Origin: Alviniconcha marisindica
Taxonomy: Eukaryota > Mollusca > Gastropoda > Provannidae
Direction of reading: 5' to 3'
NCBI GenBank assembly: GCA_018857735.1
Contig: JABMCL010002230.1
Location: 223,816-287,815 of the forward strand
DNA: 64,000 bases
Of the stretch, positions 1 to 28,600 are shown in pieces. The notes under the pieces were generated by a model that saw nothing but the letters and a program-made list of their open reading frames with translations, searched no databases and was not told the origin of the DNA. The translations under genes and the position numbers were made by a program. The first letter of the stretch is position 1, and every line of letters starts with the position of its first letter.

Positions 1-14626
<14,626 letters not shown>

Positions 14627-15384
14627 CTGTGCAAAAGGTCGCAGTGCATACGGTCATTAATTAATATGATTGGTGTGGATGAAGAAAACGTCTCACAATA
14701 CAATCACATAGGACTACATTACACGTACAGAACATTATGTACAGTATATATAGGATAAACATGTATATAAATTATAATATAGTCTCACATACAAGACCAG
14801 TCTAGAGCAGCTGCTCTTTCCCCAGTTCAAAAGGGTTAACCTTCAGTGGTTCATTACCTTACAAATTCAGCATTAGAACCAAGGTTCTCCTCTGAACTGA
14901 AGAGGGTGTATGGCTGCCCATGTGGCAGGGAAATAAAAAATAAAAAATAAAAAAAACATGGTCACACAGGCAGTCCTCTCAGTGTCTCACCCTACGGCAT
15001 GCATAATTTGTCAATGTACAAATGCATTACAATTATATAATTTTAAAAATATATATATAATACCAGGTGACCCCCCCCCCCCCCCCGAAGCGTTCTGCTG
15101 GGGAGTGCTATAACAGGTCAGCAACCACCACCAATGTGCTATTTTAAAATTGCCCAGGGACCCTCTAAAAGTTGCAACAGGGAGTCCCAGGGACCCCATT
15201 AAAATACTCACTAAAGACAGTTCTGCATACCCACTAGCTCAGTCAGCTAGTACAGTAGAAAATTTTCAACATTGTCATTGACTCATTGTAGCACAGTTCA
15301 CAAGAAACCACTTGCACTGCTTTTCACTTATTTAAGCTGAACTAGGCAATATATATATATATATAAATATAATATTATTATACA

Positions 15385-15502
15385 AAACAGCTTCTTCCCA
15401 TAGACTGTGAGAGATTGGAACAACCTGGATGAACCTACAGTCTCTACTGAGTTGATAAAGGAATTTAAAGACCTCTTCTTGACTCATAATCAGACCTATT
15501 AA
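15385..15502 (+). mobile_element. LINE C-terminal fragment with nonsense change
   Basis: Reads FFP-stop-TVRDWNNLDEPTVSTELI then KEFKDLFLTHNQTY and a stop. This matches the F-F-P-R-T-V-R-D-W-N ending of CR1/L2-like ORF2 proteins, with the expected R replaced by TAG. Confidence 0.6.
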
Positions 15503-15702
15503 AGAGACAACAGGCTGTTTTTAGCCATTTGTTAACATCTGATTTTTTAGGATAATTTGTGCTTTCTACATTTCATTCTGTTGATGCATAATAATATGCC
15601 AGAAGTGGCACTGTCAGTGGCACTGTGACAGTGTCAATGTATCAAATCAAGATCAAGAACTTCTGCAAAGCAGAATTTGACCAAGCAGAATTTTACGTTG
15701 TA

Positions 15703-15713
15703 TATATATATAT

Positions 15714-15760
<47 letters not shown>

Positions 15761-15806
15761 GTTTTGTGTAAAATAGTACTTCTGCATACTTTTGTCCATT
15801 GCTTTG

Positions 15807-15897
<91 letters not shown>
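15703..15897. repeat. TA and TG microsatellites
   Basis: TA tract at 15703-15759 and 43 TG dinucleotides at 15811-15897. A 16-base C run sits at 15071-15086. Confidence 0.95.
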
Positions 15898-15898
<1 letters not shown>

Positions 15899-17253
15899 TA
15901 CTTTTAACTAGTGGACTAGTGCTGTGAGTTTGTACTAGAGGTATAATTTTTAAAGTAGAAGCAATTTTTCTCCCCATGGCAGCTGTGGACTAGTAATATA
16001 TGATGAATCAAAATTGTGTCACTGTGGGTTTTTGTTTTATTTTTAATTAAAATTAAAACATGTGAACTGAAGAAGTGAAAGCTGCTCACCACACCACCCC
16101 GCTAACCACCTGATACAAGCACTCCTTTCCAAGAACTATATCATTATCATGCATAGGCCACAGCCTGGAACCACTTTAACAACAACACAGTCCACTCCGA
16201 ACAAACGCCGACAGACAACCACTGCTCCGCACCCCAGCCCGTCTCACCAATGCCACACTCCTGCATGCTATTGCTACTTGCTAGTTACGTATCGTCGTAT
16301 GCTACAGAAACCGAAACCAAAGCCAAAGCTTTGGTGCAAAACAACTCGCCGCTCAAAAATAACGAAACATTTTGCAACAGCCATCAACATAACTACGCAC
16401 CTATCGTATTTTCACTCTTGTGCCTATTCTTCTTCGAGTGTTTCGGTACTTCTGATTGAGAGTTGTTGAATGTATGCGACTGAAAGCGAGATGAAGACCG
16501 AAAGTTGACGTTTTCACTCACTGAACAGATCTCTGGTCCCAAACTTTTGACAACCTGTATGGCTTTTTCTTCCGTACCCGGTCTAAGATAACGATCGAAA
16601 ATTTGTCGTATTCCAATATACAAAAAGTGAAATGAAATGACCATGGCATTAAACTAAAACAGCCAACACTTTCATCGTGTGCTGCGCATGCTTCCACTTT
16701 TTCCAACAAATTTCAACTTTCGTCTGTAAACCGGAAGTTTACTGCATCTTACTAGGCAAACATAACAAAATAATTATTTTTATTTCCTCCTTTATTCGCC
16801 TTCGCTACACCAGCCTAATTCAAAACTTTGCATAGGTTCCAGTGTACCTTTTCTTAACAGTACACATAGACTGCATGTAATTTTGTCACTAGTTTTTACT
16901 TCTTGCTCATATTCTAGTTATAGTTTTGAAAAAGATTGTTCGGCCTTTTTGCAGTTGTTTTCTAGTTTCCCTTGGTAGCAGATCAGCTTGGCTATTTACT
17001 GAATAATACGAAAGATGTGCTTTTTTTTTTTAATGTTGACAAATTTCCTTGTTGATTTTATTTATTTATTTTTGAAGAGGTGTTAATGAATCGACAATTT
17101 TGTAAGGGAAGTCACTCTCAGGAACTGATCAAGTAGCAGGCGGGGAAACTCGTGACTGTCTAGTCAGTAAGTTTCTCGAGAAATAGGCTGTAGAGACTGA
17201 AAGATTTACTGCACTGGCGGTCAGGATCCATCATTGTTGTCTCGGTAAACATC

Positions 17254-17422
17254 ATGGCGCAGCTCCACTCAGATTCGGCGACGGATGTGGCAACTTCTTC
17301 CAATTTTCGCCAGGTGCGAACCAGTAACATTCACCTGGACCTGGATGTTTGTTTTGACAAGCAGACGATTACTGGCGTTGCACGCATCACGTTTGAGGTG
17401 TTGCAGAGTGGCGTCAAAGAAG
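17254..17422 (+). CDS. RNPEP: RNPEP exon 1
   Basis: The ATG in ACATCATGG has a good start context. Encodes [18 protein letters not shown], then [20 protein letters not shown]. Donor GTACTG, phase 1. No signal peptide was seen. Confidence 0.88.
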
Positions 17423-20400
17423 GTACTGTGTCCGAACAAATCTCTTTTTGTAGGCTTTTGGTTTGTTTGCTGTTGTTTAGAAGTCGAACTAAGTCGTATT
17501 TTGGTGTATATTAATTATTATGCTCAACATTATTCTTTTTTAAGAATAAGACTTTAAGACTAAGAGTGCTGCGTGTATTGACCTGGCTTGTTTTCGTCAG
17601 TTACCTTGTGCTATGTATTTTCTGTTCCCAGTGTTTATCCGGAAGGAGTTTATTGTTCCTGCTAATACTAATAGTGTTGGGTGGCAAGCAGTTCCAATTG
17701 TTTATAACTCTGTTACAGTGTTAGTAAAAAAATTATATATATATATATATGACTTAGTGCCAAAAGGTGCGCAAATGGGGGGTCCGATTTTTGACCGTCA
17801 ATAAAAACCGTTTCAAACACTTTGTCTTGTTGCTTTGTGTGTGCGTTCATAATTGGTCAGTATTACAGTGGAAACAATATGAGCTCCAAATCTGGAGCAG
17901 CTGGAGAAATATAATTTTTTGAAAGTGAAAAGCACCACGAAATTCGACCCCTGAAAACGGACACGCTCACGGTGAGTGTTTTCGATGCTTTCGTTCACGT
18001 ACATGACGAATAAAACATTACCTCAGTCACCGATTTGCACAGAGGAGATATCGCTTTACACAGTGCATATAAAATCGATTATCCTAAGTTTTGTTTTGGG
18101 AGTTAGAGGCTCCGAAATATCCTCGGTTGAACGTTATGTGTGTTGAAATTTTTCATGACCAGCATCCGCAGACAATCTAGTGAAGAACGGACTTTCTCTT
18201 TCGTCAAAACTTTACTCCAGTCACTGTGGTACGTCACTGCATCAGGCGCCAATGTTTTATTTTACTGCCAAATGTCTGGGTAGTTTTTAAAATATATTTT
18301 GCCATTCTTCATAAAATTGTTGCAATAAATAACGTTCAACAACGTATTAAATTCAACAAGCAAAAGGAAAAAAATAAAGTTTTTTGCGCTTTTTGCACTA
18401 CTTCCGGTCAGCCATGTTATACATCTGGGTCATTTGCTTTTAGCAGATGGCCGCATGGAAGAGACGTTCTGATATGCGAAAGGTGTGTGTAATATTTTCG
18501 AAGACCGTAACGTTCAACTTTATTTAAACGTTCATCGGAGATTTAGTCAAATCTTCCGGTTATACGATGATATTTATATTGGTATATGCCGATCTTTTAA
18601 AAGTATCGGAATGTTAGCATACAGAGTGAGTTTTTGTTGCTGGGCGATTTAAAGTTTGTTCAGATGCTTTTGAAAATTTGTTTTCACCGAGTTTCTTACA
18701 ACATGGGTGCGTGTTGAAATCGTAATGTGCGACAGCAGATTGGTTATAACAGTATTATATTCTGATCGTATTCCTTACATTTTTTGCTTGCGGTTAACGC
18801 CGTTCTTTTGTTTACAAACTACGTCTTCAACAAATCATCATCTATGGGAGACAATTCGAATTTATGCAGGTTAAAGTCGTCAGATTAGATGTTGAACATT
18901 ACGATTACAACACAAGCTGTGGAAATAATAACGTTTAACATAATTATAGTGACCATGCCTGTCTGCCTTCCAGAGTTCTAAAAATGTAAGGTGTCGAAAC
19001 TTAATAGCATTATTCTTTGGCTGTGATTTTTTTTGTTGTAATATTTATTACGATTTTTTCTATTTATTATTATTAATTCTTTCACTTTTAAATTAACCGT
19101 TTAACTATTTTTGTCCTAGGCACCTGAGTCAACATGACCAAGAAACGCATGGATGACAGGCTGCATGTGTGTTTTCCTGTGACACCCAAAAGCAGCAGAA
19201 GTTGCACTCACTCTTACTTGCTCCATTTCTCTTACAAAACACTTACTTGTTTGTTAAATAATAAGTATTATTTATTTTGTTATGAAAAACAAAGTACCAT
19301 GTCGTCTATTTAACATTATGCTATCCACTACAACAAAATTAATGCAGCAAAAATGTTCACATGGAAATAGTTATGTGTCTTTATACTCTACTGTAATAAA
19401 AAGTTACTGATTATCATTTTCATCAAGAAAACAAACACCATTGTACATCTTGTGAAATAGTAATGTTCAACATATTTTTACATCATTTGCTGTTTATGTC
19501 AAGAAAGCTTAAATTTGAGGGAAAAAATCATCAAATCTTCCTTGTCACATATTGTTCTATTAAAGAATAACTGTTTATATTTCAAAATGTGTTGCTTTTA
19601 TTCATTTAAAAATGTTCAAGATTGGCTGTATGTTGAACGTTATGTATTGCAACAAACTATGTGTAGCATTCTGTTCTGTGTGACACAGAACAACAACAGT
19701 TTACTTGGTAATACTCATGTGGATCACATCTTGTAAGATCAGTTGGGTTTTCACAGTTTACTGCATGATTAGCAGCACTGTGATGTGGGCTTGTAAGTGT
19801 AATGTTCAACATCTTGTCACAAATCACACTGAAAGTCAAATTTCTCAGGAACGAGAGCAGCGCTGCCTTCTCCCTTCATTGGTGGATGACTTCACATGTG
19901 TTCATTCAAAAAATGCATTACTCACTCACATCCTGTCAACTTTATTTTCTAGTACCTCTGTCCTCTTTTCTTGCGCACCTTTTGGCACTAAGTCATATAT
20001 ATATATAATTATATATGGGACAATGGGTCATTCTCCTGAAAACTGGACCAAAGAGGGTGCCGCTTTCCCGATGAAATAAAAAATTAAACTAAAACATGAA
20101 ACTTTTGAAACTACCACTATATTTCTGATGTAATGTGCAATGGGTGAATGCATCATTATTTCTTGTGCTGTGAGCCTTTTTCAGTAAAAATCACAGCATT
20201 TTCAAAGCCACCATTTGTGACATGGCTATGGGAAGGTTAGCTGATCACAGATATTTCCTTGGAATCGATCATGATTCAATAAAAACAGGTTTCATGAGAA
20301 AAAAGGAGGCTAGTTCTTACGTACAAATGGTATTTATTGTGTGTTGCTACTAACAGCTCCAAACAAAGGAAAGATAATCAGTGTCTTGCACATTACTGAT

Positions 20401-23400
20401 GGTGTGTTCTGAGTGTGTATCACGATATTGTCACAATTGTGACTTGTTCACAATAGAAACTAAGAACTTTCTTTTTTTCATCAGCTTGGTAGATAACCAC
20501 ATTTCACCTTATTTTTAATGCTTGTTTGATCACATGAGAGTAGATACGAAATAAATTACAGTCATTTCTTTAATTCTTCAGGGGTGGTTGACATGGTGTC
20601 TTACAATGGTATAACGTGCGAGCACACAAAATAATTATTTCTGCTTGTACCATTGACTTTCAATCTACCCTAACGTACCAGTCCACACCAGCTGACTTGC
20701 GGCAGCAACGTTGACCTCTTTTTGTGTTGTGTGTGGTGTATTATTTTACTACAAAAGGGAAAGCACTTGTGGTGTCTTCAGCGGTGAGGGATGTAACGCT
20801 CATGATACATATTTGTTCCCACTCAGCTGAGTGTTTTTATGCAACCTTTTGTAACCAAACTTGGTATTGTGATGCACCACCATGAGCTGGAATGTCATGC
20901 GAAAAAAATGAATTCTATCTTCAGAGTCAAGGTCACAGTGTGAGCTTATAATATAATCAAAATATGATGGTTTTTACTATATCTTTTATTAGTTCTAAAC
21001 CAATGAGTCTTTTGCAACCAAACTCAGTTTGAGTGTAGATCATCATAAGCAAAGAAGTGTCCAGTGAAAATGTTGGATTGCTGTGTTCAAGGTCAATGAC
21101 AGCCAAGGTAAAGTTTCAGTTAATGTTAGTTTGGAAATTGGATGATATCTTATGCATCACTGAACCATTTGTAACCAAACTCAGTATGGTGAAACATCAT
21201 TATAAGCCAGAGTGTCATATGCAAAAAATGGGTTTTCTATCTTCAAGGTCAAGGTCACAGTACTGAATTTCGGTTCATGCAATGAAATATGACTGTTTCT
21301 ATTATATGTTCTGAACTGGGTGATTTTTTGGGGCGACCAACTTAGTTTGACAATGCATGTTCATAAGCTGGAGTGTCTTGTGAAAAAGTTGCTTTGCTGT
21401 ATTCAAGGTCAAGGTTACAGTGATGGTTCTGTACTTCAGTGAATGTTTGCCCAGACAATATTTCTGATCAGTCAAACTTAGTATGGTGATGAATCATCAT
21501 CAGCCAGAGTATCATTCAGAAATATTTTGCTATGTTCAAGGTCAAAGCCACAATTGTTTCTACTAGATCTTCAGAAATACTGAAACTTTTGCAATCCAAA
21601 TTAGGTTGATGGTACATCATCTCAAGACAGGGTAAGACACCGTGAAAAGATTTTCTTGCTTTTTACACAGGGCGTGGACAGAGAATATGGCTTGGGGACT
21701 TGGACTAGATTGCTGCCACTCTTGGCTACCCCGATATCAAAGCAGGGGTAAAACCCGGTTCCAATCAAAAAAAATGTGGAAAGAAATTGCTTTTGTAATG
21801 AATATACTTGTTTATTAATTTTTTTGGTCAATGGTTCAAGTGTATGATTCTTATATATATATATATTCTTTTGTACTTGTGATGAGGTCTACATAACGTG
21901 TGAGACACATTACTAATTAAGTGCAATTGGTTATTAACACTTTAGAAAGCAAAAAACAAATATCCCTCTGACATGTATATATATTTATATAATTATAAGG
22001 TTCAGACTAAGTTAGTGCAATGCACCCCCCCTCCCCCCCGCCCCCCCGCCAAATTACTTTGGGGAAAACAAAAGAGAGAAAAAACTAAGAAAAAGAAATG
22101 TGTAATCTATTTCGTGCATGTCTGATTTCGAAAAAGGGCTTTTTAAAACCCAAAAATCAAAGGGCAGAAAAATTTTTTTTTTTTTTAATGTCAAAGTGTT
22201 ATTCCTTTATTAATTGGGAAAATATTTTTATAATAAAAAAAAGGCAAGAGCAAAGGCCCTAGCTGACTCTTTTCATGCATTTTGGGTTTCTGAAACCCGC
22301 AAGACCGCCCATGATTAACATAATGCACAATTAACCAATTTTCTGTCACCCTGTCAATTTATGTCTTATATTTATGTACACAAGAGATGTCAAGCTTTCA
22401 TTTCCAAATAATAACATTAAAAAATTCACACTCTGAATTTTTACCCTCTATGTCACAGTTTTGACCAGTTTTCAGGAGAATGACCCATATAGAAAGGAAA
22501 AAAGTGTGCATACTGATTAGTAAGAACCGTCATCTTGTCACAGGATGCCAATTTGTTTCAAATCTTTCTCTTTTTTTTAAAGTCATCATTATTAACCTTA
22601 TTATAGTTTTTATACTCTTTTTTTCTTTTCTTTTCTCCCAGTCTATTTTAACCAATGACCATGTGGTTTGTTTTTAAATTTCAGTTCTGCTTGACACTCA
22701 TGAGACTCTGCATGTTTCCAAGGTGACTGATGTCTCATCCAACCAGCATCAAGAGCTTGAGTTTACAACAGCTCCTTTCACTGGTTATGGTTCCACCCTC
22801 AAAGTACAGGTGCAGTTCTTCTTGTCCTAATTTGTCCACAGGTTTTACCTATTAGTATGACTTCAACTTGTTCAAGTCCATCATCAGGTAATATGCATAA
22901 TAAATTAATATACAAGTTAAGTAGTTAATAAATGATATTACTATGGTGAAATGTATGATTTAAAGACAGAAACAGAAAACTAGCTTAGTTGATAACATGG
23001 TGCTCATGACAGGGAATGACTCACTAAATGACTCGCTAAGTCAGTAAGTGTCCGCACAATTACAAATCATACAAATGACAATGGTAAGGATTATGAATAT
23101 ATATATATATAATATATATGTATGATAAAGGAAAAAATATACCAATCCATTAAATGTTGCGTTCATATCAATTCACAGATAAATAAAATGATATGGCATG
23201 TAATTATAAACTACCAAATATAAATCTTATGTAATTATAAACTACCAAAGATAAATCTTATGAAACTGAAAGGAATGGTACACTTACCTTTCTTCCCACC
23301 CCCACCCACCCCATCCCACCCTTTTTTTCTGAAAGAAAAGTCATTTTCTGATACAGTGGATGATAGCCAGCAATAAAAATAAGATTTTAGTTGAGCACGT

Positions 23401-23849
23401 TTTTCGGGAACATATTGGACTTGATGGTCCACCTTTGCCTTTGCCTTGGGCAGGTCAGAAAAGGGGAGGGTGGGGTCTTTTGCAGGTACGGTGCTTTGGG
23501 TTGACTATCGTTATTTGCAGTTGTCCAAAGAGCCAGCCATGGGGAGCAGCCTTGACCTTCAGCTGGAGTACGTGTCCAGGGCAGGAGGACCTGGGGTGGA
23601 GTGGCTGGAACCTGCCCAGACGGCAGGTCTGTTGTTGGGGGGGAGGGGGGGGGGGGGGATAATGGAGATGGGGGATGGTATGAATGTGGGTTGTTCTGTA
23701 AACCTCAGTGCCAAAGTTTGACATGTGGTATACTGGTAAGATAAAAAATTAAAGAATTAAAACTTTTTGTAAGCCATCATTATTTGGGGGTATTTTCTGA
23801 AAGACGGGTACCTAAAATATCATGTGCTAAAAGAATGATGTGCTTTGAT

Positions 23850-23885
<36 letters not shown>

Positions 23886-23969
23886 GCTGTGAAAATTATG
23901 TAAAATCTACAGATGCCATGTGTAACACAGACACCAAATAAAAAGAAATAGAGCAAAGCATGCATAATA

Positions 23970-24038
<69 letters not shown>

Positions 24039-25188
24039 GTGTGTATGTTAACTGTACTTACATGCGGATGGTGGAAGGGATGGATGTCTATGTGTTTAGG
24101 GGTGATGAGGGGGACGGTTGTATGTGTATATAGGGAGTATGTGCATATGGGGGATGGGGGTGCATGTGTTCGAATCTTCCAATTGTATCCAAGGATAACC
24201 TAGTAACTGGAACATTGTCTGCCAGGAGACAGTACGCTCACTGACACAAGTCTAGTATCTGGAACATTGTCTGCCAGGAGACAGTACGCTCACTGACACA
24301 AAACTAATAACTGGAACATTGCCGGGAGACAGTCCGCTCACTGACACAAATCTAGTAACTGGAACATTGTCTGCCAGGAGACAGTACGCTCACTGACACA
24401 AATCTTGTAACTGGAACACTCTGCCAGGAGACAGTACGCTCACTGACACAAATCTAGTAACTGAAACATTGTCTGCCGGGTGACAGGACGCTCACTGACA
24501 GTGACACAAATCTAGTAACTGGAACATTGTCTGCCGGGAGACAGTACGCTCACTGACACAAATCTAGTAACTGGAATATTGTCTGCCGGGAGGCAGTACG
24601 CTCACTGACACAAATCTAGTAACTGGAACGTTGTCTGCCGGGAGGCAGGACGCTCACTGACACAAATCTAGTAACTGGAATATTGTCTGCCGGGAGACAG
24701 GACGCTCACTGACACAAATCTAGTAACTGGAACATTGTCTGCCGGGAGACAGGATGCTCACTGACAGTGACACAAATCTAGTAACTGGAATATTGTCTGC
24801 CGGGAGACAGGACGCTCACTGACACAAATCTAGTAACTGGAACATTGTCTGCCGGGAGACAGGACGCTCACTGACACAAATCTAGTAACTGGAACATTGT
24901 CTGCCGGGAGGCAGGACGCTCACTGACACAAATCTAGTTACTGGAACATTGTCTGCCAGGAGGCAGGACGCTCACTAACACAGGGCCCTTCAGCTGACCG
25001 CTTGGCATCCAGGGTGTCAAACCAAAATTCCAACCCTTTTTTTTTTTGTGTCAATTTTTTTTTTTTTTAAATATATATCCATCTCCCACTCCCCCACAAC
25101 CACCACCAATTCTCTGTTCTGATTCATTCCCCAAGCAGCTGTAGTAGAACAAGAAGCAAGTACTGATAGTGGTTGTCAGCTGAAAGAT

Positions 25189-25248
<60 letters not shown>

Positions 25249-25581
25249 CCCCCCTCTACCCCCTCCTCTCTCTCCCCCCCTCTCTCTCTCTCTCTCCCCC
25301 CCTCTCTCTCTCTCTTCCCCCCCATCTTCTCTCTCTCTCTCCCCTCCCTCCTCTCTCTCTCTCTCCCCCTCTCTCTCTCTCTCTCTCTCTTCCCCCTCTC
25401 TTCTCCCCCTCTTCCAAAATTCCAGCCCTTTTTTTTGGTCAGTTTAAAAAAAAATATATATATATATATCCATCTCCCACTCCCCCACAACCACCACCAA
25501 TTGTCTGTTCTGATTCTCTCCCCAAGCAGCTGTAGTAGAACAAGAAGCAGTACTGATAGTGTTGTCACTGAAGTTCTCTCT

Positions 25582-25621
<40 letters not shown>

Positions 25622-28600
25622 CCTTCCCCCCCTCCCCTCTCTCTCTCTCTCTTCCCCCCCCCCATCTCTCTCTCTCTCTCTTCCCCTCCCCCTTCCCTCT
25701 CTCTCTCTCTCTTCCCCCCCTCTCTCTCTCTCTCTCTTCCCCCTCTCTCTTCCCCCCCCACCCTCTCTCTCTCTCTCTCTCTCCCCTTCCTCTCCCCCCC
25801 TCTTTCTCTCTGTTCAAGGACTTAATTGATAAAAGTGGGAAATTAAGTTTGGACTCTTGCAGATGGGTTCAAGAACTAAATTGGTTTATTTTTGTTGTCA
25901 ATTCCAGTGGTGCAATACTAAAGTATTTCAGTGCGACTATAACAACAGGTAGGTTCAGCAGTGCAATACTGCCACTGCCGTCTTTCCCTTGTGGGGGAAA
26001 ACAGCCCACGTTTCCAATGGAACGGATTCCCAATGGCACAATAAAGTGCGCATATATATATATGTAAAGACAGTTAGTTTTTTGTTTCAGGCCAGAAAAA
26101 GCCCTACATGTACACTCAAGGTCAGGCTGTGCTGAACCGTTCATTCTTCCCATGTCAAGACACGCCAGCCGTCAAGGCCCCCTACTCTGCCAATGTCAAG
26201 GTCAATGACACCCACTCCCCCCCCCCCCTATTTTCCTGACTCACAAATGAGAGCTACTGTTACTGCACCTCACATTCCCTCAGAAAACTGATCAATCAAA
26301 TGATTGATTCCTGCCCACCCAATCGCAAAGGGACTAAGATTATATCAGGGTGAAACACAAGACATCAGATCACATCTAAATGTTTGACTCACAGTTTATG
26401 TTACATATCTGCTTGTGTTTAAAGCGGGGGGTGAAGTGGAATGAACCGGAAGAGCAGCGAGGCACACCCCTGCAGCATAAACAAGGGAGTTAATTAGCAC
26501 TCAAAAGGTGTTGAGTGCTAATTAACTCCCTTGTATGTTGATTCTGCACTGGCGCTCTGGGCCTCATTCTGTTTCAGATCCTGCAGCATCAGTCATTCTA
26601 GGCAGTGATCTAGAAAGCAAAAGACAGAAAAAGTTAGAGGTCCAGTAAAGTACTGTTTTCCTTGCCCCTGCTTCTGTTGATGCTTATGTTGTTGATTTTT
26701 TTTCTAGCGCTATTCTCTGCTCTGTAGCAGACACTGTGCTTGCAGGTGATTTGACATGAGTAAATAGCTTTTTATAGCACATTTTTTAATATCCATCGAA
26801 GTGGTGTACTTACAATACTGGCATGGCTGGTGCCACATGAAACTTCTGCTGTCTTGGCGCATTCTCTGTACACCATACAACCATGCATCATTTCACTTTA
26901 TGCAAAGCCCTATATGTAAGGTGCATGTGTGTTTAGTTGTACACTGCCACCTGCACTTTTGGCAGAATGACTGGGATCTTTTACAGGCTACTGCAGTAAC
27001 ACGGGGCTGGAACGGACTCTAAAATGAGAGCACAGAAAATTAACCCCGGAGAAGAAAATTTTCCTGCAATGCATTACGTGGGCATGAGAATATTCAGCCA
27101 ATCAGCAAGATATCTGCTACTCAGCTGCCTACTTTCCACTTTTTAAAAATGCTTCTGGGTCATAAATTTTATTAATATTTGTTTCTATGTAAAAAAAAAA
27201 ATCTGGATGAAAACACGCTAGCATTACGCACTATTAAAACTGCACCAGCAAAGGAGCAGCACCGTTACATGGATAGAGAAAAACAGGTTTCATGGCACAG
27301 TGCAACTACAAGCCACACCCCAACCCCACTGCTTGATTGTTTCCGCTAATTCTTTTATGAGGCATTGGGGCAAGGGCCTTGCCTCACCTGATCAGAGTGT
27401 GCACAAATCTTCCCACAGAATCTGGAAACGGCTCTCAAAGTCCCTCACTGCCTGTGCTTGCAATGTCAGGTGCCCCCAGGATTCACTGCTGTAATGAGCG
27501 CCAGTGAAAGCAGCCAGGGAGAGGTGGCCAACCTCAGCGGCCAGAAGGACAACTATTTCTTCCGCCTGAAGCAGCCCATCCCCTCCTACCTGGTGGCGCT
27601 GGCTGTTGGGGACATTGCCTGCGCCAGCATCGGCCCTCGCAGTCATGTGTGGGCGGAGCCCTGCATGCTGGTTAGTGCTGTTTGGTAGTTCTTCACATGG
27701 TGGAGGGGGGGGGGGGAACTATATACACTTGGATTGGCTCCCCCCCCATGGTTAGATGGCGGGAGGAGGGGGAGGGGATTGCTTGGACAAGGATTAGTGC
27801 TTTCATTGTTACAAGGATTAGTACTGTCATAGTTACAAGGATTAGTACTGTCATAGTTACAGTCAGGTCTGAGACAACACTTGCATGATGGTAAGTCTTG
27901 TCTGGTAGGTTTTTTTTATTTTTTAGGGTGGGGGTGGGGAGGGGGCTACAGCGAGGACCTTGTCTATGCTTAGATTGGCCTTCATGGTCAGGTGTTGGCA
28001 GGGGGGTGGGGGTGGGGGGATCTTTGCATGCTAATCTGTTCTGTGTAGTAATTCTTTGTGGGGGAGGGGTCTGGGGGACCATGATGATGTGTGTGCATAG
28101 ACTGACCCAGGCCCCCATGGTCAGGTGGAGGGGGAGGGTGGGGAGCCGAGCATTACTTATGCAAGGATTTGGTGGGGGGGGGGGGGGGGGGGGGGCATTA
28201 CTTGCGCAAGGTTTTGGTGCTTTCACTTTTTCCATCAAATCTTGGCGTCATTTGCATAATGGTAAGTCCTTTAGTAGTTTTTACGGTTAAGGGCGGTGGG
28301 AGGGGTGATGGTAAGTCCTGTAGTAGTTTTTAAGGTATGGAGGGGGTGGGGGGGGGGGGGTATGACCCGAGGGTTCATAAAGACTTTGTCTGTGCCTTGA
28401 TTGGTCCCCATGCCATGGTAAGGTGTGAGTCTGCACGCTAATAGGATCTGTTTGCATTTCTCACAGGGGAGAAAGGGGGGGGGGGGGTCTTTTGACGTTG
28501 ATTAATAAGTTGTGTGTGGTATGCTAGTGCCTGTGCCAGGAATTAAGACTTGAGTCAGATGTGTCTGGAGCCTATGCATAGTCATACTACCGCATCCTTC

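Larger units (their letters stand above)
14627..17253. promoter_or_regulatory. Divergent intergenic region between EXD3 (-) and RNPEP (+)
   Basis: The only plausible promoter space for the two oppositely directed genes. The first EXD3 exon found begins after an acceptor, so an untranslated exon and its promoter should lie in about 14.7-17.2 kb. The 16100-16760 stretch lacks long repeats and is the best candidate. No clear TATA box or CpG-rich core was recognised. Confidence 0.45.

Noticed and set aside
16393..16709. Minus frames upstream of EXD3 as a possible first coding exon
   Set aside because: No donor that joins in phase to 14626 was convincing, and the peptide has no family resemblance; could at most be 5' UTR.
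24186..24985. Regular repeats resembling a CRISPR array
   Set aside because: Units are contiguous without unique spacers, in an animal-type genome; simple tandem repeats.
25435..26067. 210-codon plus frame
   Set aside because: CT-rich repeat translation; the end merely runs into AT-rich intron.
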